From: CAYMSO01 sp964393185
GTDB taxonomy: Bacteria; Patescibacteriota; Dojkabacteria; J137
Length of the DNA: 64,000 bases
Assembly: GCA_964393185.1 (NCBI GenBank)
Contig: CAYMSO010000002.1
Coordinates: 62,001-126,000 of the forward strand
Direction: 5' to 3'
Made by a program: the position numbers and the translations under genes. The notes below the pieces were generated by a model. It ran no database searches and was not told the origin of the DNA. It saw only the letters and a program-made list of their open reading frames with translations. How positions within the stretch are numbered: the first letter of the stretch is position 1; each line of letters starts with the position of its first letter. Of the stretch, positions 24,042 to 33,206 are shown one piece after another.

Positions 24042-25622
24042 CTAGTTCAACAAATTTCTGCCTGTCATATCAGCTGGCTGTTCAATGCCCAAGATACCAA
24101 GTATAGTAGGAGCTATATCGGCAAGACCACCCATTGGCAGTTCGATAGGTGGAATATTATTTCCAATAATCAATAAGGGAACTTCATTTGTAGAGTGTTT
24201 TGTATCTGGGTCTCCTGTCTGTAGATTTATCATTTCTTCTGCATTACCATGATCAGCCGAAATTACAACTACGCCGTCCAAGCTAAGTACTTTTTCCACT
24301 ACCTGGCCTATACATTTATCGCAAACTTCCATAGATTTGACAGTTGCATCTATAACTCCAGTATGTCCTACCATATCTGGACCAGCAAAATTTGTGAGTA
24401 TAAAATCAAACTCCTTGGAATCTATTTTTTTAATCAACTCCGTAGTCATCCATTCTTGACTCATTTCTGGCTTTAGATCATAGCTCGGAACATCTTTGGG
24501 AGAAGGAATTTCTAACCACACCTCATTTTCAGAAACATTTCCATTGCCTCCATTAAAAAAGTAAGTAACATGCGCAAATTTTTCTGATTCGGCAATTCTA
24601 AGCTGTTTAATTCCATGTATCGAAAGAACTTTACCAAGTGGATTAGTAATATCTTCTACAGGAAACGCTATATTTTTAGGATGTCCCTTACCATAATCTG
24701 TCATTCCAGTGAAGCTAATCCCAGTTAGCTGTGGACGCTGGAAATGCTTAAAGTTTTCATCTTCAAAAGCCATACTTAACTGCAAAGCCCTATCTTGTCT
24801 AAAATTGAAGAAAATTATGCTGTCATTATTCTGAACTTTAACAGGAACTTTATCTACTTTATTGACAACCACTAATGGTTCTATATACTCATCAAAAATC
24901 TTCTTTTTATACGATTCTTCAAGAGCTTTCTTCCAATCCATCACTACTTCGCCCTTAGCCAATGTGATTAATTCGTATGCTTTTTTAGTCCTTAACCAGT
25001 TTCTATTTCTATCCATCGCATAAGCCCTGCCCACAATTGATACTATTCTTCCCATTTTCTTTTGTAAGCAATAGGTTTCCAATCTTTCTAAAAGTTCAAT
25101 TCCTGCATCTGGATTAGAATCTCTCCCGTCTAAAAATACATGAATATAAACTTTGTCGGGATTCATTTCTAAGTTGGCAGCCATTTTTATTAAGGCTTGC
25201 AGATGTTCAAACGAAGAATGTACATGTCCAGATCCTATAAGTCCCATAAAGTGTAATCCACTTTTAGCTTTTTTAGCTTGATTAAAAGAATCTAAAAGAA
25301 TAGGATTTGATTCAAATGTATCTTTTTGAATAGCATTATCGATTCTGGGTTTGTCTTGCAAAATGACTTTTCCCGCACCCATAGTCATATGACCGACCTC
25401 ACTATTTCCATCAGTCCCTGCTGGTAATCCAACATAAAGCCCGGAAGCCTGAATAACTCCATGCGCATATTTAGGCCAGTATTTATCTAAATTAGAAGTA
25501 TCTGCCAAGGTTACAGCATTACCTGGCCCAGGCGGCGCAACTCCAACCCCGTCCATCGAAATCAGAACTACGGGCTTTGGTCTTTTACTTATTTTTTGTT
25601 CTGTATTACTAAAAAGTCCCAT
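24042..25622 (-). CDS. gpmI: 2,3-bisphosphoglycerate-independent phosphoglycerate mutase
   Basis: A 526-residue alkaline-phosphatase-superfamily enzyme interconverting 3- and 2-phosphoglycerate in glycolysis. Metal and catalytic motifs are present: ISMDGVGVAPPG (first Asp), GTDGNSEVGHM (nucleophile Ser), FLDGRDSNPD and VVISADHGNAEEM (late Asp-His pair). I chose ATG 25622. A TTG at 25658 is also in frame, but that TTG is part of a TTGGCA -35 box whose -10 (TATACT) ends 6 nt before ATG 25622. Heptamer arrays lie on both sides of the gene. Confidence 0.95.
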   Translation of the reverse strand: MGLFSNTEQKISKRPKPVVLISMDGVGVAPPGPGNAVTLADTSNLDKYWPKYAHGVIQASGLYVGLPAGTDGNSEVGHMTMGAGKVILQDKPRIDNAIQKDTFESNPILLDSFNQAKKAKSGLHFMGLIGSGHVHSSFEHLQALIKMAANLEMNPDKVYIHVFLDGRDSNPDAGIELLERLETYCLQKKMGRIVSIVGRAYAMDRNRNWLRTKKAYELITLAKGEVVMDWKKALEESYKKKIFDEYIEPLVVVNKVDKVPVKVQNNDSIIFFNFRQDRALQLSMAFEDENFKHFQRPQLTGISFTGMTDYGKGHPKNIAFPVEDITNPLGKVLSIHGIKQLRIAESEKFAHVTYFFNGGNGNVSENEVWLEIPSPKDVPSYDLKPEMSQEWMTTELIKKIDSKEFDFILTNFAGPDMVGHTGVIDATVKSMEVCDKCIGQVVEKVLSLDGVVVISADHGNAEEMINLQTGDPDTKHSTNEVPLLIIGNNIPPIELPMGGLADIAPTILGILGIEQPADMTGRNLLN

Positions 25623-25628
25623 CAAATT

Positions 25629-25658
25629 AGTATATACATAATCACTATAAAGTGCCAA
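25629..25658 (-). promoter_or_regulatory. Promoter of gpmI
   Basis: On the minus strand, TTGGCA (25653-25658), an 18-bp spacer and TATACT (25629-25634), which ends 6 nt before ATG 25622. This decides the start codon. Confidence 0.55.
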
Positions 25659-25664
25659 GAAGAG

Positions 25665-25746
25665 TTTTGAGTTATTGGGGTGTGGGTTATGAGGTTTTGA
25701 GTTTTGAGTTATGACTTTTGGGTTTTGAGTTGTGGGGTTTGAGGGA
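25665..25746. repeat. Degenerate heptamer array, AACTCAA type (complement orientation)
   Basis: G/T-rich on the plus strand: repeated GAGTTTT, GGGTTAT and GGGTTTT units, the complement of AACTCAA/AACCCAT. It lies in the divergent gap between gpmI and tgt, beyond the gpmI -35. Confidence 0.8.
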
Positions 25747-25799
25747 TTTTTAATCTATAGTTTTTTATTTGTTATAATTATTGGATTTTTAAACGATTG

Positions 25800-26915
25800 A
25801 TGAAGGATTGTATCAAAACAAAACACGGAGATATAAAATTACCCGCATTTATGCCAGATGCTACTTATGGATCGGTCAAGATGATTTCCTTTGAAGATGT
25901 TAGAAAAACCGGCACAACAGAAATTGTTACTACCACTTTGCATATAGAACAAAAAATAGGTGCATCTTTTATAGAAGAGTTTGGAGGAATTCACAAATTT
26001 TTTGGATGGGAAAGACCCATATTAACTGATAGTGGTGGATGGCAAGTATTTTCTCTTATCAATAGTGGTAAAGGAGATAAACGCAACAAGATTTCGGAAG
26101 TAGGCTGTAGTTTTATAAATCCAGAAAATGGCAAGTTTAGCTTACTCACTCCAGAAACATCTATAATTATCCAATCAAAACTAGCACCAGACATAATGAC
26201 AGTTTTAGACAATCCAATTCTTGGAAATGCAAGTCTTAACGAAAGAAAAAAATCGATCCATATTAATACAAAATGGGCACAAAGAGCGCAAAATCAATTT
26301 AAGCAGATTTACTCATCCAGAGCCGAGGCTCCACTGCTTGGGTGTGTAGTTCAAGGCGGAGATGATTTTAAACTTAGAAAGCAAAGTGTGGAAGAACTGT
26401 TAGAACTTGATTTTGATTTGTATAATTATGGTGGAGTTCCTTTGATAAGCAAAATTACTTGGAAACACGATCATCCAATTGGTTTTTATAAAGAAATGCT
26501 GCAGTTTGTTTCGGACTTAATTCCACCAAATAAAATCAAATACGCTATGGGTGTTGGGCAACCGGAAGATATTGCGTTCTGTTACGAGGTTGGTTGGGAT
26601 TTATTCGACACAGTACTCCCCACTAGAAATGCAAGACACGGTTATTTGTATGTGTCGCAAGGTAATGGTGATGCAACCAGAAGTTATAAAGATCTATATT
26701 ACGATATACAACATATAAAAACCGAGAGATATAAATATGATCAAAATCCTATAGACAATAACTGCCATTGTGAAGCTTGCATGCATTTTTCTAGAGCATA
26801 CATAAGGCACCTACTCAAAATAAAAGAGCCTGCTGGTATGAGGTTATGTACTATTCATAACCTTACATTTTATAGCAATTGGATGAATGAGGTTAGAAAA
26901 CTAACCAGAAACTAA
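25800..26915 (+). CDS. tgt: Divergent queuine/preQ1 tRNA-ribosyltransferase
   Basis: A 371-residue TGT-like enzyme that exchanges G34 of GUN-anticodon tRNAs for a 7-deazaguanine. Conserved are LTDSGGWQVFSL (catalytic-base Asp), VLDNPI (Asp), VVQGG (Gln), FDTVLPTRNARHG (nucleophile Asp) and a CHCEAC...H zinc site near the C-terminus. The purine-stacking Phe/Tyr of DSGG[FY]Q is Trp, and the usual GGLAVGE pocket reads GGVPLIS. These changes suggest altered base specificity, perhaps queuine salvage. No queuosine-synthesis gene is in the window. ATG 25800 is preferred to the adjoining TTG 25797. Confidence 0.85.
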   Translation: MKDCIKTKHGDIKLPAFMPDATYGSVKMISFEDVRKTGTTEIVTTTLHIEQKIGASFIEEFGGIHKFFGWERPILTDSGGWQVFSLINSGKGDKRNKISEVGCSFINPENGKFSLLTPETSIIIQSKLAPDIMTVLDNPILGNASLNERKKSIHINTKWAQRAQNQFKQIYSSRAEAPLLGCVVQGGDDFKLRKQSVEELLELDFDLYNYGGVPLISKITWKHDHPIGFYKEMLQFVSDLIPPNKIKYAMGVGQPEDIAFCYEVGWDLFDTVLPTRNARHGYLYVSQGNGDATRSYKDLYYDIQHIKTERYKYDQNPIDNNCHCEACMHFSRAYIRHLLKIKEPAGMRLCTIHNLTFYSNWMNEVRKLTRN

Positions 26916-26992
26916 ATACAATGATTTAGAACTTAGAATACTACTCTAAAACATTTTGTTTGATATAATAGTACTTGATTTAACAATTCAAT

Positions 26993-27568
26993 ATGTATCC
27001 AAAACTTGTATTAAGAATAGAAAACCACATTCCACAAATAATTTTTCACCCTGAAAATGGGATGTCTAGAAACATGATAGGAGTCGAAGAAAACCTTTTA
27101 GAGTTAATTACCGAACTGGGCGAAAAATTAAATTTGAATCAGGAGTTTAAATCAAAAGACGAAAAATTATTGCAGGAGTTGCTACAACTGGCCACAGAAG
27201 GCGATGAGAGATTTATAGCAGATTATCCAAAACTACAGCAGGACTCACTGAGTTTTGAACTTAGTAATGCAATTAATAATCACTTAGAAAAATCACAAAG
27301 TGATTTTTCGGATTTTAGCGAATATGGCGAACTTGAAGAAGCAGTGCTTGAAGAATTAAAACGAAATCAAAATATTGATATTTTCGCAAGCCTTTTAGAA
27401 GCCATATACTTAATTTTGATTGCCAAAACTTTACTCATTTGTTCAGAATTGGGAATTGGGCAAATTGAATTAGATGATAGAAACGGTTATTTAAGATTAC
27501 AAGAAAGGATGGCCAGCGAGCTTACCAAAAGCGGAGTAGAGTTTAAAATTATCGAAATCAAAAAGTGA
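26993..27568 (+). CDS. Hypothetical acidic protein
   Basis: A 191-residue soluble protein with no recognised family. It has a short beta start (PKLVLRIENHIPQIIF), a central acidic helical region and a hydrophobic helix (IFASLLEAIYLILIAKTLLI) that may be buried or membrane-associated. The end (VEFKIIEIKK) is a strand. TATAAT lies about 25 nt upstream. It ends 2 nt before the stop of the convergent pseudokinase-like gene. Confidence 0.5.
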   Translation: MYPKLVLRIENHIPQIIFHPENGMSRNMIGVEENLLELITELGEKLNLNQEFKSKDEKLLQELLQLATEGDERFIADYPKLQQDSLSFELSNAINNHLEKSQSDFSDFSEYGELEEAVLEELKRNQNIDIFASLLEAIYLILIAKTLLICSELGIGQIELDDRNGYLRLQERMASELTKSGVEFKIIEIKK

Positions 27569-27570
27569 AT

Positions 27571-28512
27571 TTAGATAAGTGGATTACCCCAGTCAAGTAA
27601 ATTTCTTTTTGTCATAATGCTTAGCAATTTATGGCAGTTATAATCCCCAGTTTTAATTGCCTCGCGAAGTCTGGTATACAATGCTAAATCTATATAACAT
27701 TCAAATTTGAAATCCACATTATGCAAAAAAGCAAAATTTTTGTTTAAGATACTATTTTTAATTTCTGCCAAAGAATATGCAGAATGATTTAAAAGCAAAT
27801 CCACTATAATTTGAGCAGTATTTGCAGTAACAGAAACTTTAGAAAAATCAGGTTTTAAGTTTAAAAATATATTTTCCTTTTTGTCTATTCGACAATTAAG
27901 CAAATCTGGATAACTGACTTGAATTACATTATTAGTATGATAATTCGCATTCTCTATAGCTAGCAAATTACTTCTTAACAAACCCCAGAGATGCTTATTT
28001 ATTTCCACAAACAAATAATTTTCCATGACTAGCCTAGAACCTCTTAACTTAAAAAAATTTTCAATGTCTTCGAGTTGCTGTTGCAAATCCTTCTGATTGT
28101 TTTTGTTTGCGATGTTAATATTACTTTTTATGTAAATTGAATCGCTTGCTTCAAAAAATTTAAAAAGTACAGTAGATAAATTTTTTAATTTAGCAATAGA
28201 AATTTTGCTGCTTTCAAATTTAATATTTTTTGGCTGCTTAACCAAAACGGCTTTGTAATTTTTTTGCTCAATAGAAAGGTCTATTACTTTCTGACCATTA
28301 GCATTCTCTACAACAATCCAAGTAAGGATATCTGCAGATTTTAACTCATCTAAAAGTTCGGAAAAATAATCGAGTTCTTTTTTGCTATTTTGTGATTTAA
28401 TCAAAAGTTTATAGTTATTAAGGTTGTCTGTTAATAAATACTCTGACTGAGAAATATTTATTATTTCGTTGCAATTTATTCCATATTGTTGAAAAAGAAA
28501 AGTAGTCAACAT
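27571..28512 (-). CDS. Possible degenerate aminoglycoside-phosphotransferase-fold protein
   Basis: A 313-residue protein whose outline recalls the APH/CotS kinase fold. The start YGINCNEIINISQSEYLLTD is followed by YKLLIKS (the usual ATP-lysine strand), then a helical lobe. A late segment QVSYPDLLNCRID precedes ENIFLNLKPDFSK, in the places of the HxDxxxxN loop and the metal Asp. The catalytic His is replaced by Tyr, so activity is doubtful. It lies 3 nt after the FNR-like gene and is surely co-transcribed. The family assignment is tentative. Confidence 0.4.
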   Translation of the reverse strand: MLTTFLFQQYGINCNEIINISQSEYLLTDNLNNYKLLIKSQNSKKELDYFSELLDELKSADILTWIVVENANGQKVIDLSIEQKNYKAVLVKQPKNIKFESSKISIAKLKNLSTVLFKFFEASDSIYIKSNINIANKNNQKDLQQQLEDIENFFKLRGSRLVMENYLFVEINKHLWGLLRSNLLAIENANYHTNNVIQVSYPDLLNCRIDKKENIFLNLKPDFSKVSVTANTAQIIVDLLLNHSAYSLAEIKNSILNKNFAFLHNVDFKFECYIDLALYTRLREAIKTGDYNCHKLLSIMTKRNLLDWGNPLI

Positions 28513-28515
28513 AAA

Positions 28516-29205
28516 CTAACCATAATTTTCTATATATATCTTGTCGGCTCCCAAATTAATTAAAACTTCTTTTGTATTTTTGATCATCTGATTATTGCCA
28601 CAAATATAAAATTCTGTATGCTGCCAATCAAAAGATTTTGTTTTAATGACCTCGTTAACCCGACCTAATTCAAAATCTAAATAGTTACCTTCTGGCTGAG
28701 TTATACATCTAGTATATATAATATTTTTACTTGCGATTTCTTCGTGTAAGAATTTATAAGCCACTATATCATCCGCCAAAAATCTACTACCAAAAAAGAG
28801 GTGCACAGACCCAGTTAAATTACTTTTCATCAAAGTCTTGATCATTGGTATAAACGGTGCAATTCCTGCTCCGGTTGCAATAAATACCTTGGGCAATTCT
28901 GTTTCCTTAACGGCGTATCTCCCCATTGGACCATACACTAATGTACTTTGTCCTACCTCTAGTTCGCGAAAATACGTAGAGCCGTAGCCAGGTAAGCTTC
29001 CCGAAACATCGGCAATTAGTTTCAAATTATTTTCTTTTATCTCGACTATGGAAAATGGTCTTTTGTAAGGTTTTTGCACCAAGACATTCAAAAACTGTCC
29101 CGGTCTAAAGCTAATAGTCTCACTAGTCAAAAAATTATACTCAAATATTTTTGGAGTTAACTGTATTTTTTGAGTCAACCCTAGTTTAAAGCTTTTTATT
29201 TCCAT
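28516..29205 (-). CDS. FAD/NAD(P)-binding oxidoreductase (FNR-like)
   Basis: A 229-residue ferredoxin-reductase-family protein that moves electrons between NAD(P)H and a partner through FAD. The FAD site is visible as RPGQFLNVLV and KRPFSIVEI (the RxYS-type motif). The nucleotide-binding half has VFIATGAGIAPFIPMI, HLFFGSR and EFYICGNNQMI. No iron-sulfur cysteine cluster is present, so it is not a complete PyrK-type subunit. The electron acceptor is unknown. It heads a two-gene operon with the pseudokinase-like protein. Confidence 0.85.
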   Translation of the reverse strand: MEIKSFKLGLTQKIQLTPKIFEYNFLTSETISFRPGQFLNVLVQKPYKRPFSIVEIKENNLKLIADVSGSLPGYGSTYFRELEVGQSTLVYGPMGRYAVKETELPKVFIATGAGIAPFIPMIKTLMKSNLTGSVHLFFGSRFLADDIVAYKFLHEEIASKNIIYTRCITQPEGNYLDFELGRVNEVIKTKSFDWQHTEFYICGNNQMIKNTKEVLINLGADKIYIENYG

Positions 29206-29276
29206 CTTGGCAATTCAAGCGAAGCTAACTGAATTTATATTTTATGGCAAAAACCATTAGATAATATCATAAATTT

Positions 29277-30239
29277 CTAGCTAAACAATGTAAACTGATC
29301 GGAGACAATATTGTAGTTGTAAGCTGTCGAAAAAGTACTCTCTACATATCTACCAATCAAATAAGGAATTTTAAAATAAAGAATTTGTTTATTATTTTCT
29401 ATAAATAGATATTTGCCACGTATTCCTTTAAAGGTACCTGACAAGATTGAATTATCCCTTAAGTAGTAAATTGTTTCTTGTGGAAAATACAAAAGTGGGT
29501 GATTACTAAAATCCATAATCACTGCGGTGTCGGCATTTAGCATGTAATCTTTCAAATCAGTTCGGTTGCTAATTCTATGAATGATTTTTTGTAAAACTGC
29601 TTTGAGATTTTGGCTAGCGACCTGTAAGCTTGGCTTTTGATATACATTTTTTATTTTCGATCTCGACCTTACAAATTGAGTTATTCCTATAGTTTTGGAA
29701 ATAAATTCTTCGAGCGCTTTAGCTATTTGTGCATTTGGAACTTCTGCTATTATCATACTTACTAGAGAATCTTGTTCCAACGTCCTGATATTTTTTCTTT
29801 TAAAAGATGTGGTTCCCACTTTGATTATATCTCCCAAAAAATATGCCAAGTAAACTACATGTTTCTGATCCAGATAGGCTTGCACACCCACAGAAGCTGG
29901 TTTATCAAAAAAGAAAGCGCCTTTAAAATCAAATTTGCTTTGGCAGTAGTTGCACTGATCATAGGAAAGTTTTTCTAACTGCTGTTGAGTTGGACAGGGA
30001 TGATAACCATCGGCTAATTTATAACCTATACAATATCTTGCCTCAGACAATTGAAAGTTAAATATATAGTCAACTAGATTAACTTCTTGTAGTTGCTTTT
30101 CTTCAGTATTCCATAATCGCATAATAGGAAAATGTTTATCGTTCTTATATTTCCATTGTATTGATGTTAAATGTAACAAAGTCAGCACTTTAAATGTTAA
30201 GTAGTAAATTTTAGCATTGCAGTGAGTAACTTTGGACAC
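29277..30239 (-). CDS. DUF2797-like protein
   Basis: A 320-residue protein matching the DUF2797 pattern. CIGYKLADGYHPC and QCNYCQS form a zinc-ribbon-like Cys set. HVVYLAYFLGDIIKVGTTSF then gives the conserved YLA...KVG strands, followed by R..R..EQ-like residues (RTLEQDSLVS) and an ALEEFIS helix. The strands recall GIY-YIG nucleases, but catalytic residues are not proven. The start is GTG 30239; an internal ATG (residue 40) would remove a non-conserved lead-in. Confidence 0.7.
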   Translation of the reverse strand: MSKVTHCNAKIYYLTFKVLTLLHLTSIQWKYKNDKHFPIMRLWNTEEKQLQEVNLVDYIFNFQLSEARYCIGYKLADGYHPCPTQQQLEKLSYDQCNYCQSKFDFKGAFFFDKPASVGVQAYLDQKHVVYLAYFLGDIIKVGTTSFKRKNIRTLEQDSLVSMIIAEVPNAQIAKALEEFISKTIGITQFVRSRSKIKNVYQKPSLQVASQNLKAVLQKIIHRISNRTDLKDYMLNADTAVIMDFSNHPLLYFPQETIYYLRDNSILSGTFKGIRGKYLFIENNKQILYFKIPYLIGRYVESTFSTAYNYNIVSDQFTLFS

Positions 30240-30336
30240 AAATCAAACACATTAGTTAGATATAATGCGTTAAACGCTGTAAACCGTTCTCAATTGAGGT
30301 TAATTATGCTAAATTACAAAGAGTAAAAATACTTGA

Positions 30337-31281
30337 ATGAAGATTTCAATTTTATTAACTGCATGGAAGGAAGAAAAAACGATAGGAAGAAGTATAGAAA
30401 CGTTTATTGATGGGTATAAAGGTGACTACGAAATATTACTGGCAATTGTAGACAAAGGAACAAAAGAGGCTGCCATTGCAAAGGCCAAAGAATTAGATAT
30501 AGAAGATAAAGTATGGATTTCGGATTTAGTCAAAGATGAAAAGCCAAAAGGTAAACCCACCGAATTAAATTATTTAATGGATCATGCCAAGGGTGATATC
30601 TGGTTTTTTGGTGATGGAGATGTATGGTTCAAACCGGGAAGTATTGATAAAATTCTTAAACACTTTAAAGATAAAAATGTATTTGCTGTTACTGGTAGGC
30701 CAAGATCTGCAGACTCAAGAAAAACAATGATGGGTTATTTCGGAAATTTGCTTGCTGATGCAGCTCATCACAAAAGAACAGTAGATCTTACAAATATTCA
30801 CTCTGGAAAAAGCTTAAATATAATAAAAAAACGAAGCTTTTTTCCTGTAAGTGGTTATCTGTTCGCAATGCGCAAAACAAATATTAGAGCTCCAAAGGGT
30901 ACTCTTGTAGAAGATGCTTACTTTTCTTACGAAATTCATAATCGGGGTTACAAGATTGCCTACGAACCAGAAGCAGAAGTTTATGTAAAATATCCAACAA
31001 ATCTAGGTGATTATTTTAAACAGAAAAAAAGATCCACAGGAGGTTATGTGCAGTTGTGGGAGTATGGAGTTGTAAAACCGGAAACCAAAACTCGCTCTTT
31101 TTTTAGAGAGCTGGAATATTTTTGGTTTCCAATTAAATACGCTTCTAATCTCAAAGAGCTTTTTTGGTCATTTCTTCTTTATCCAATACGATTATGGCTC
31201 TGGATTATGATTTTTTGGGAAAGGAGAGTGATTAAGAAAGATTTTGTAAAAACTTGGGTAAGAATAGAAAGTACAAAGTAA
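30337..31281 (+). CDS. Family 2 glycosyltransferase
   Basis: A 314-residue GT2 enzyme. The nucleotide-sugar fold begins ISILLTAWKEEKTIGRSIE. The DxD metal site is FFGDGDVWFKPG (about 90-100), LVEDAYFSYEI supplies the catalytic acidic residue, and KQKKRSTGGY matches the QxxRW-type region. A C-terminal amphipathic/membrane stretch (FWSFLLYPIRLWLWIMIFW) anchors it to the membrane. It probably extends a cell-surface polysaccharide or glycolipid. The stop directly abuts the stop of the convergent HNH-like gene. Confidence 0.85.
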   Translation: MKISILLTAWKEEKTIGRSIETFIDGYKGDYEILLAIVDKGTKEAAIAKAKELDIEDKVWISDLVKDEKPKGKPTELNYLMDHAKGDIWFFGDGDVWFKPGSIDKILKHFKDKNVFAVTGRPRSADSRKTMMGYFGNLLADAAHHKRTVDLTNIHSGKSLNIIKKRSFFPVSGYLFAMRKTNIRAPKGTLVEDAYFSYEIHNRGYKIAYEPEAEVYVKYPTNLGDYFKQKKRSTGGYVQLWEYGVVKPETKTRSFFRELEYFWFPIKYASNLKELFWSFLLYPIRLWLWIMIFWERRVIKKDFVKTWVRIESTK

Positions 31282-31686
31282 TTACTCCTCGTCTACAAAA
31301 AATACGGCCATGTAATTATGCTTTGCAGCAAAATAATCAAACCAGTTCCTTCTAGCAGATTTGGTTGCTGCTTCTTTACAAAAATCCGTTACGTCGTGCT
31401 CTTGATTATATTCGTAGACCCTATATCCTGTAGCAGCTATAGCACGTTCATTTTCTTCTATACTTAAGCCAATAATACTTGGATCAGTTGCAAAAGCTCG
31501 ATGAAAAACCCAGTGTTCTACATCTGTTACATAAATAATATTACACACATTGTCGTAACAGCTACTTTGTTTGTTATGGTTAAGATGGCAGAATTCCATA
31601 TTTCTGGTATTTAAACCTGACATCTCGGAAACCCCTTCTGCCCTGTCGCGAATTTCGTTCTTTAGACTTCTAGATATATCTGTCAT
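31282..31686 (-). CDS. Small HNH-like protein
   Basis: A 134-residue protein with an HNH-like core. EFCHLNHNK is followed by a Cys pair (SSCYDNVC), then NIIYVTDVEHWVFHRAF, matching the pattern of strand His, central Asn and final ExH..FH helix seen in HNH nucleases. The C-terminal half is aromatic-rich (RRNWFDYFAAKHNYMAVFF) and unassigned. Nuclease activity is only inferred from the motif. There is no transposase or restriction partner nearby. Confidence 0.4.
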   Translation of the reverse strand: MTDISRSLKNEIRDRAEGVSEMSGLNTRNMEFCHLNHNKQSSCYDNVCNIIYVTDVEHWVFHRAFATDPSIIGLSIEENERAIAATGYRVYEYNQEHDVTDFCKEAATKSARRNWFDYFAAKHNYMAVFFVDEE

Positions 31687-31781
31687 TATTACATAACGTA
31701 ATTATTTTCCACTAATAAAATTTCTTGGCTGTAAAATAACACACATACAAGGTAGAATTTAAGTATTTTCTGAGTTAATGT

Positions 31782-31787
31782 TATAAT
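31782..31787 (+). promoter_or_regulatory. Extended -10 of gene 31794
   Basis: TGTTATAAT (TATAAT at 31782-31787) ends 6 nt before ATG 31794. A weak TTAAGT lies 17 bp further upstream. A leaderless start is predicted. Confidence 0.5.
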
Positions 31788-31793
31788 TCCTTC

Positions 31794-32498
31794 ATGAAAA
31801 ATGAATACGAAGCAACCTACCCAAATCAAGTCAAAAGCGAAATAAGAGATAGACTAAAACAAGCCGGTGCCAAACTAGTTAGGAAAGAGTTTATGCAAAA
31901 GAGAATAGTTTTTAATTTACCTGAAACTCCTTTGGATAATATTCCAGCTTATGAAATTGAAGGGAAAACAGTTTGCTTTGAAGATTTTAACTTGGAGGTT
32001 GATAGCATTGATAACTTTGAAGAAATTGTCGATATTATTACAAGCCCTGAATATGTATTAGCTGCAAATAAGGGTTGGCTAAGGGTTCGGGATGAAGGTA
32101 CTAAAATTACTTTGTCCTATAAAAAAGTTGCAGGTAAACGAATAGAAGATACTTTTGAAGTTCAACTCGTAATTAATGAATTTGAAAGTGGTAGAAAATT
32201 TCTACAACTTTTTGGCTGTATTCAGAAAGCATATCAGGAAAGTCTAAGAGAGCTTTGGCAACTTGAATCTGCTGATATTACCATCGATACTTGGCCATTT
32301 TTGCCGCCATTTGTTGAGGTAGAAGCAGAGGCTGAATCTATTGTAGAAGATGTATCGAAACAACTTGGGTTTGATTACAATACAGCATACTTTGGGGCAG
32401 TTGATGAATTGTATGCTAAGAAATATGGAATTGATACAAATATTATAAATAACGAAACACCAGTAATAAGATTCAACGGTCCCAATCCCTTTGAGTAA
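31794..32498 (+). CDS. CYTH-domain protein
   Basis: A 234-residue protein of the CYTH fold (CyaB adenylate cyclase/thiamine triphosphatase), which binds triphosphorylated substrates with metal ions in a beta-barrel tunnel. Signature features are the N-terminal EYEATYP (ExExK-like, with the Lys displaced), WLRVRDEGTKITLSYKK, ITIDTWPFLPPFVEVE and a helix with LGFDY. The activity (cyclase, triphosphatase or other) is open. The long loop around residues 40-70 is acidic. Confidence 0.75.
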   Translation: MKNEYEATYPNQVKSEIRDRLKQAGAKLVRKEFMQKRIVFNLPETPLDNIPAYEIEGKTVCFEDFNLEVDSIDNFEEIVDIITSPEYVLAANKGWLRVRDEGTKITLSYKKVAGKRIEDTFEVQLVINEFESGRKFLQLFGCIQKAYQESLRELWQLESADITIDTWPFLPPFVEVEAEAESIVEDVSKQLGFDYNTAYFGAVDELYAKKYGIDTNIINNETPVIRFNGPNPFE

Positions 32499-32527
32499 TT
32501 AAATCTAACTTCGATAAGTGGAATAGC

Positions 32528-33187
32528 TTACTTGTTGTACTTTAGCATGTACCAGAATAGATTCATTCCAATAACAAAGTTCACTAGTACTATAATCAGT
32601 ATTAATATACTTGTAAATTCGTACAAAATCATACAGAGCCCCAATGCCAAAGAACCTAGAGCAGAAATTAATAATGCAGAGAAAAAGTTAAGCGTGTTAA
32701 ATTTCTCGGCTTTAGGAATAGTTGCTTCTGTCCATACTATATAGTTTAGCAAATGTGGATTTTCTATAAAAAAATAATTTTTAATTTTATTCATAATCCT
32801 TACAGATTCAATCCACGCCTGTCTAAGTCGAACCATAAACAAGATAAATACATAAGAAATTAAAGTCAAAAACAAGAAACCTAAGGGAATATAATCATTA
32901 AGTTTATTACCAACAATATCTTTTAATCCGAAAGATATTGTCCCAACAGCAGCATATAGCCCTAAATAAAAGTTCACGAGGGTCAATCTATCTTCTTGTG
33001 CTTTAATACTGGTATCTTTAGCATATTCAAATTCAAGTTTTAAAATTTCTAAATCCTTTTGTGGATCAATCACTTTAGTGCTCAATCTTAGTTTAGCAGT
33101 TTTAAGCAAAAAGTAACTCCATGCCAAAGCAATAATTAGCATTGCTGTAAATGCAAAGCCTAGTAGTAAGTATTCCAAAATATTCAT
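32528..33187 (-). CDS. Hypothetical membrane protein
   Basis: A 219-residue protein with five likely membrane segments: about 5-26, 75-95, 98-118, 160-182 and 188-210. A charged cytoplasmic stretch (about 30-70) contains KDLEILKLEFEYAKD. No family is recognised. It follows the Ser/Thr kinase gene by 19 nt on the same strand and is probably co-transcribed with it, so it could be a partner or substrate of the kinase. Confidence 0.6.
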   Translation of the reverse strand: MNILEYLLLGFAFTAMLIIALAWSYFLLKTAKLRLSTKVIDPQKDLEILKLEFEYAKDTSIKAQEDRLTLVNFYLGLYAAVGTISFGLKDIVGNKLNDYIPLGFLFLTLISYVFILFMVRLRQAWIESVRIMNKIKNYFFIENPHLLNYIVWTEATIPKAEKFNTLNFFSALLISALGSLALGLCMILYEFTSILILIIVLVNFVIGMNLFWYMLKYNK

Positions 33188-33206
33188 TCAAGGATTATAG
33201 CATTAG

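Noticed and set aside
25623..25658. TTG start of gpmI 12 codons upstream
   Set aside because: That TTG belongs to a TTGGCA -35 box with TATACT 18 bp later and ATG 6 nt after it, so the extension would be untranscribed.
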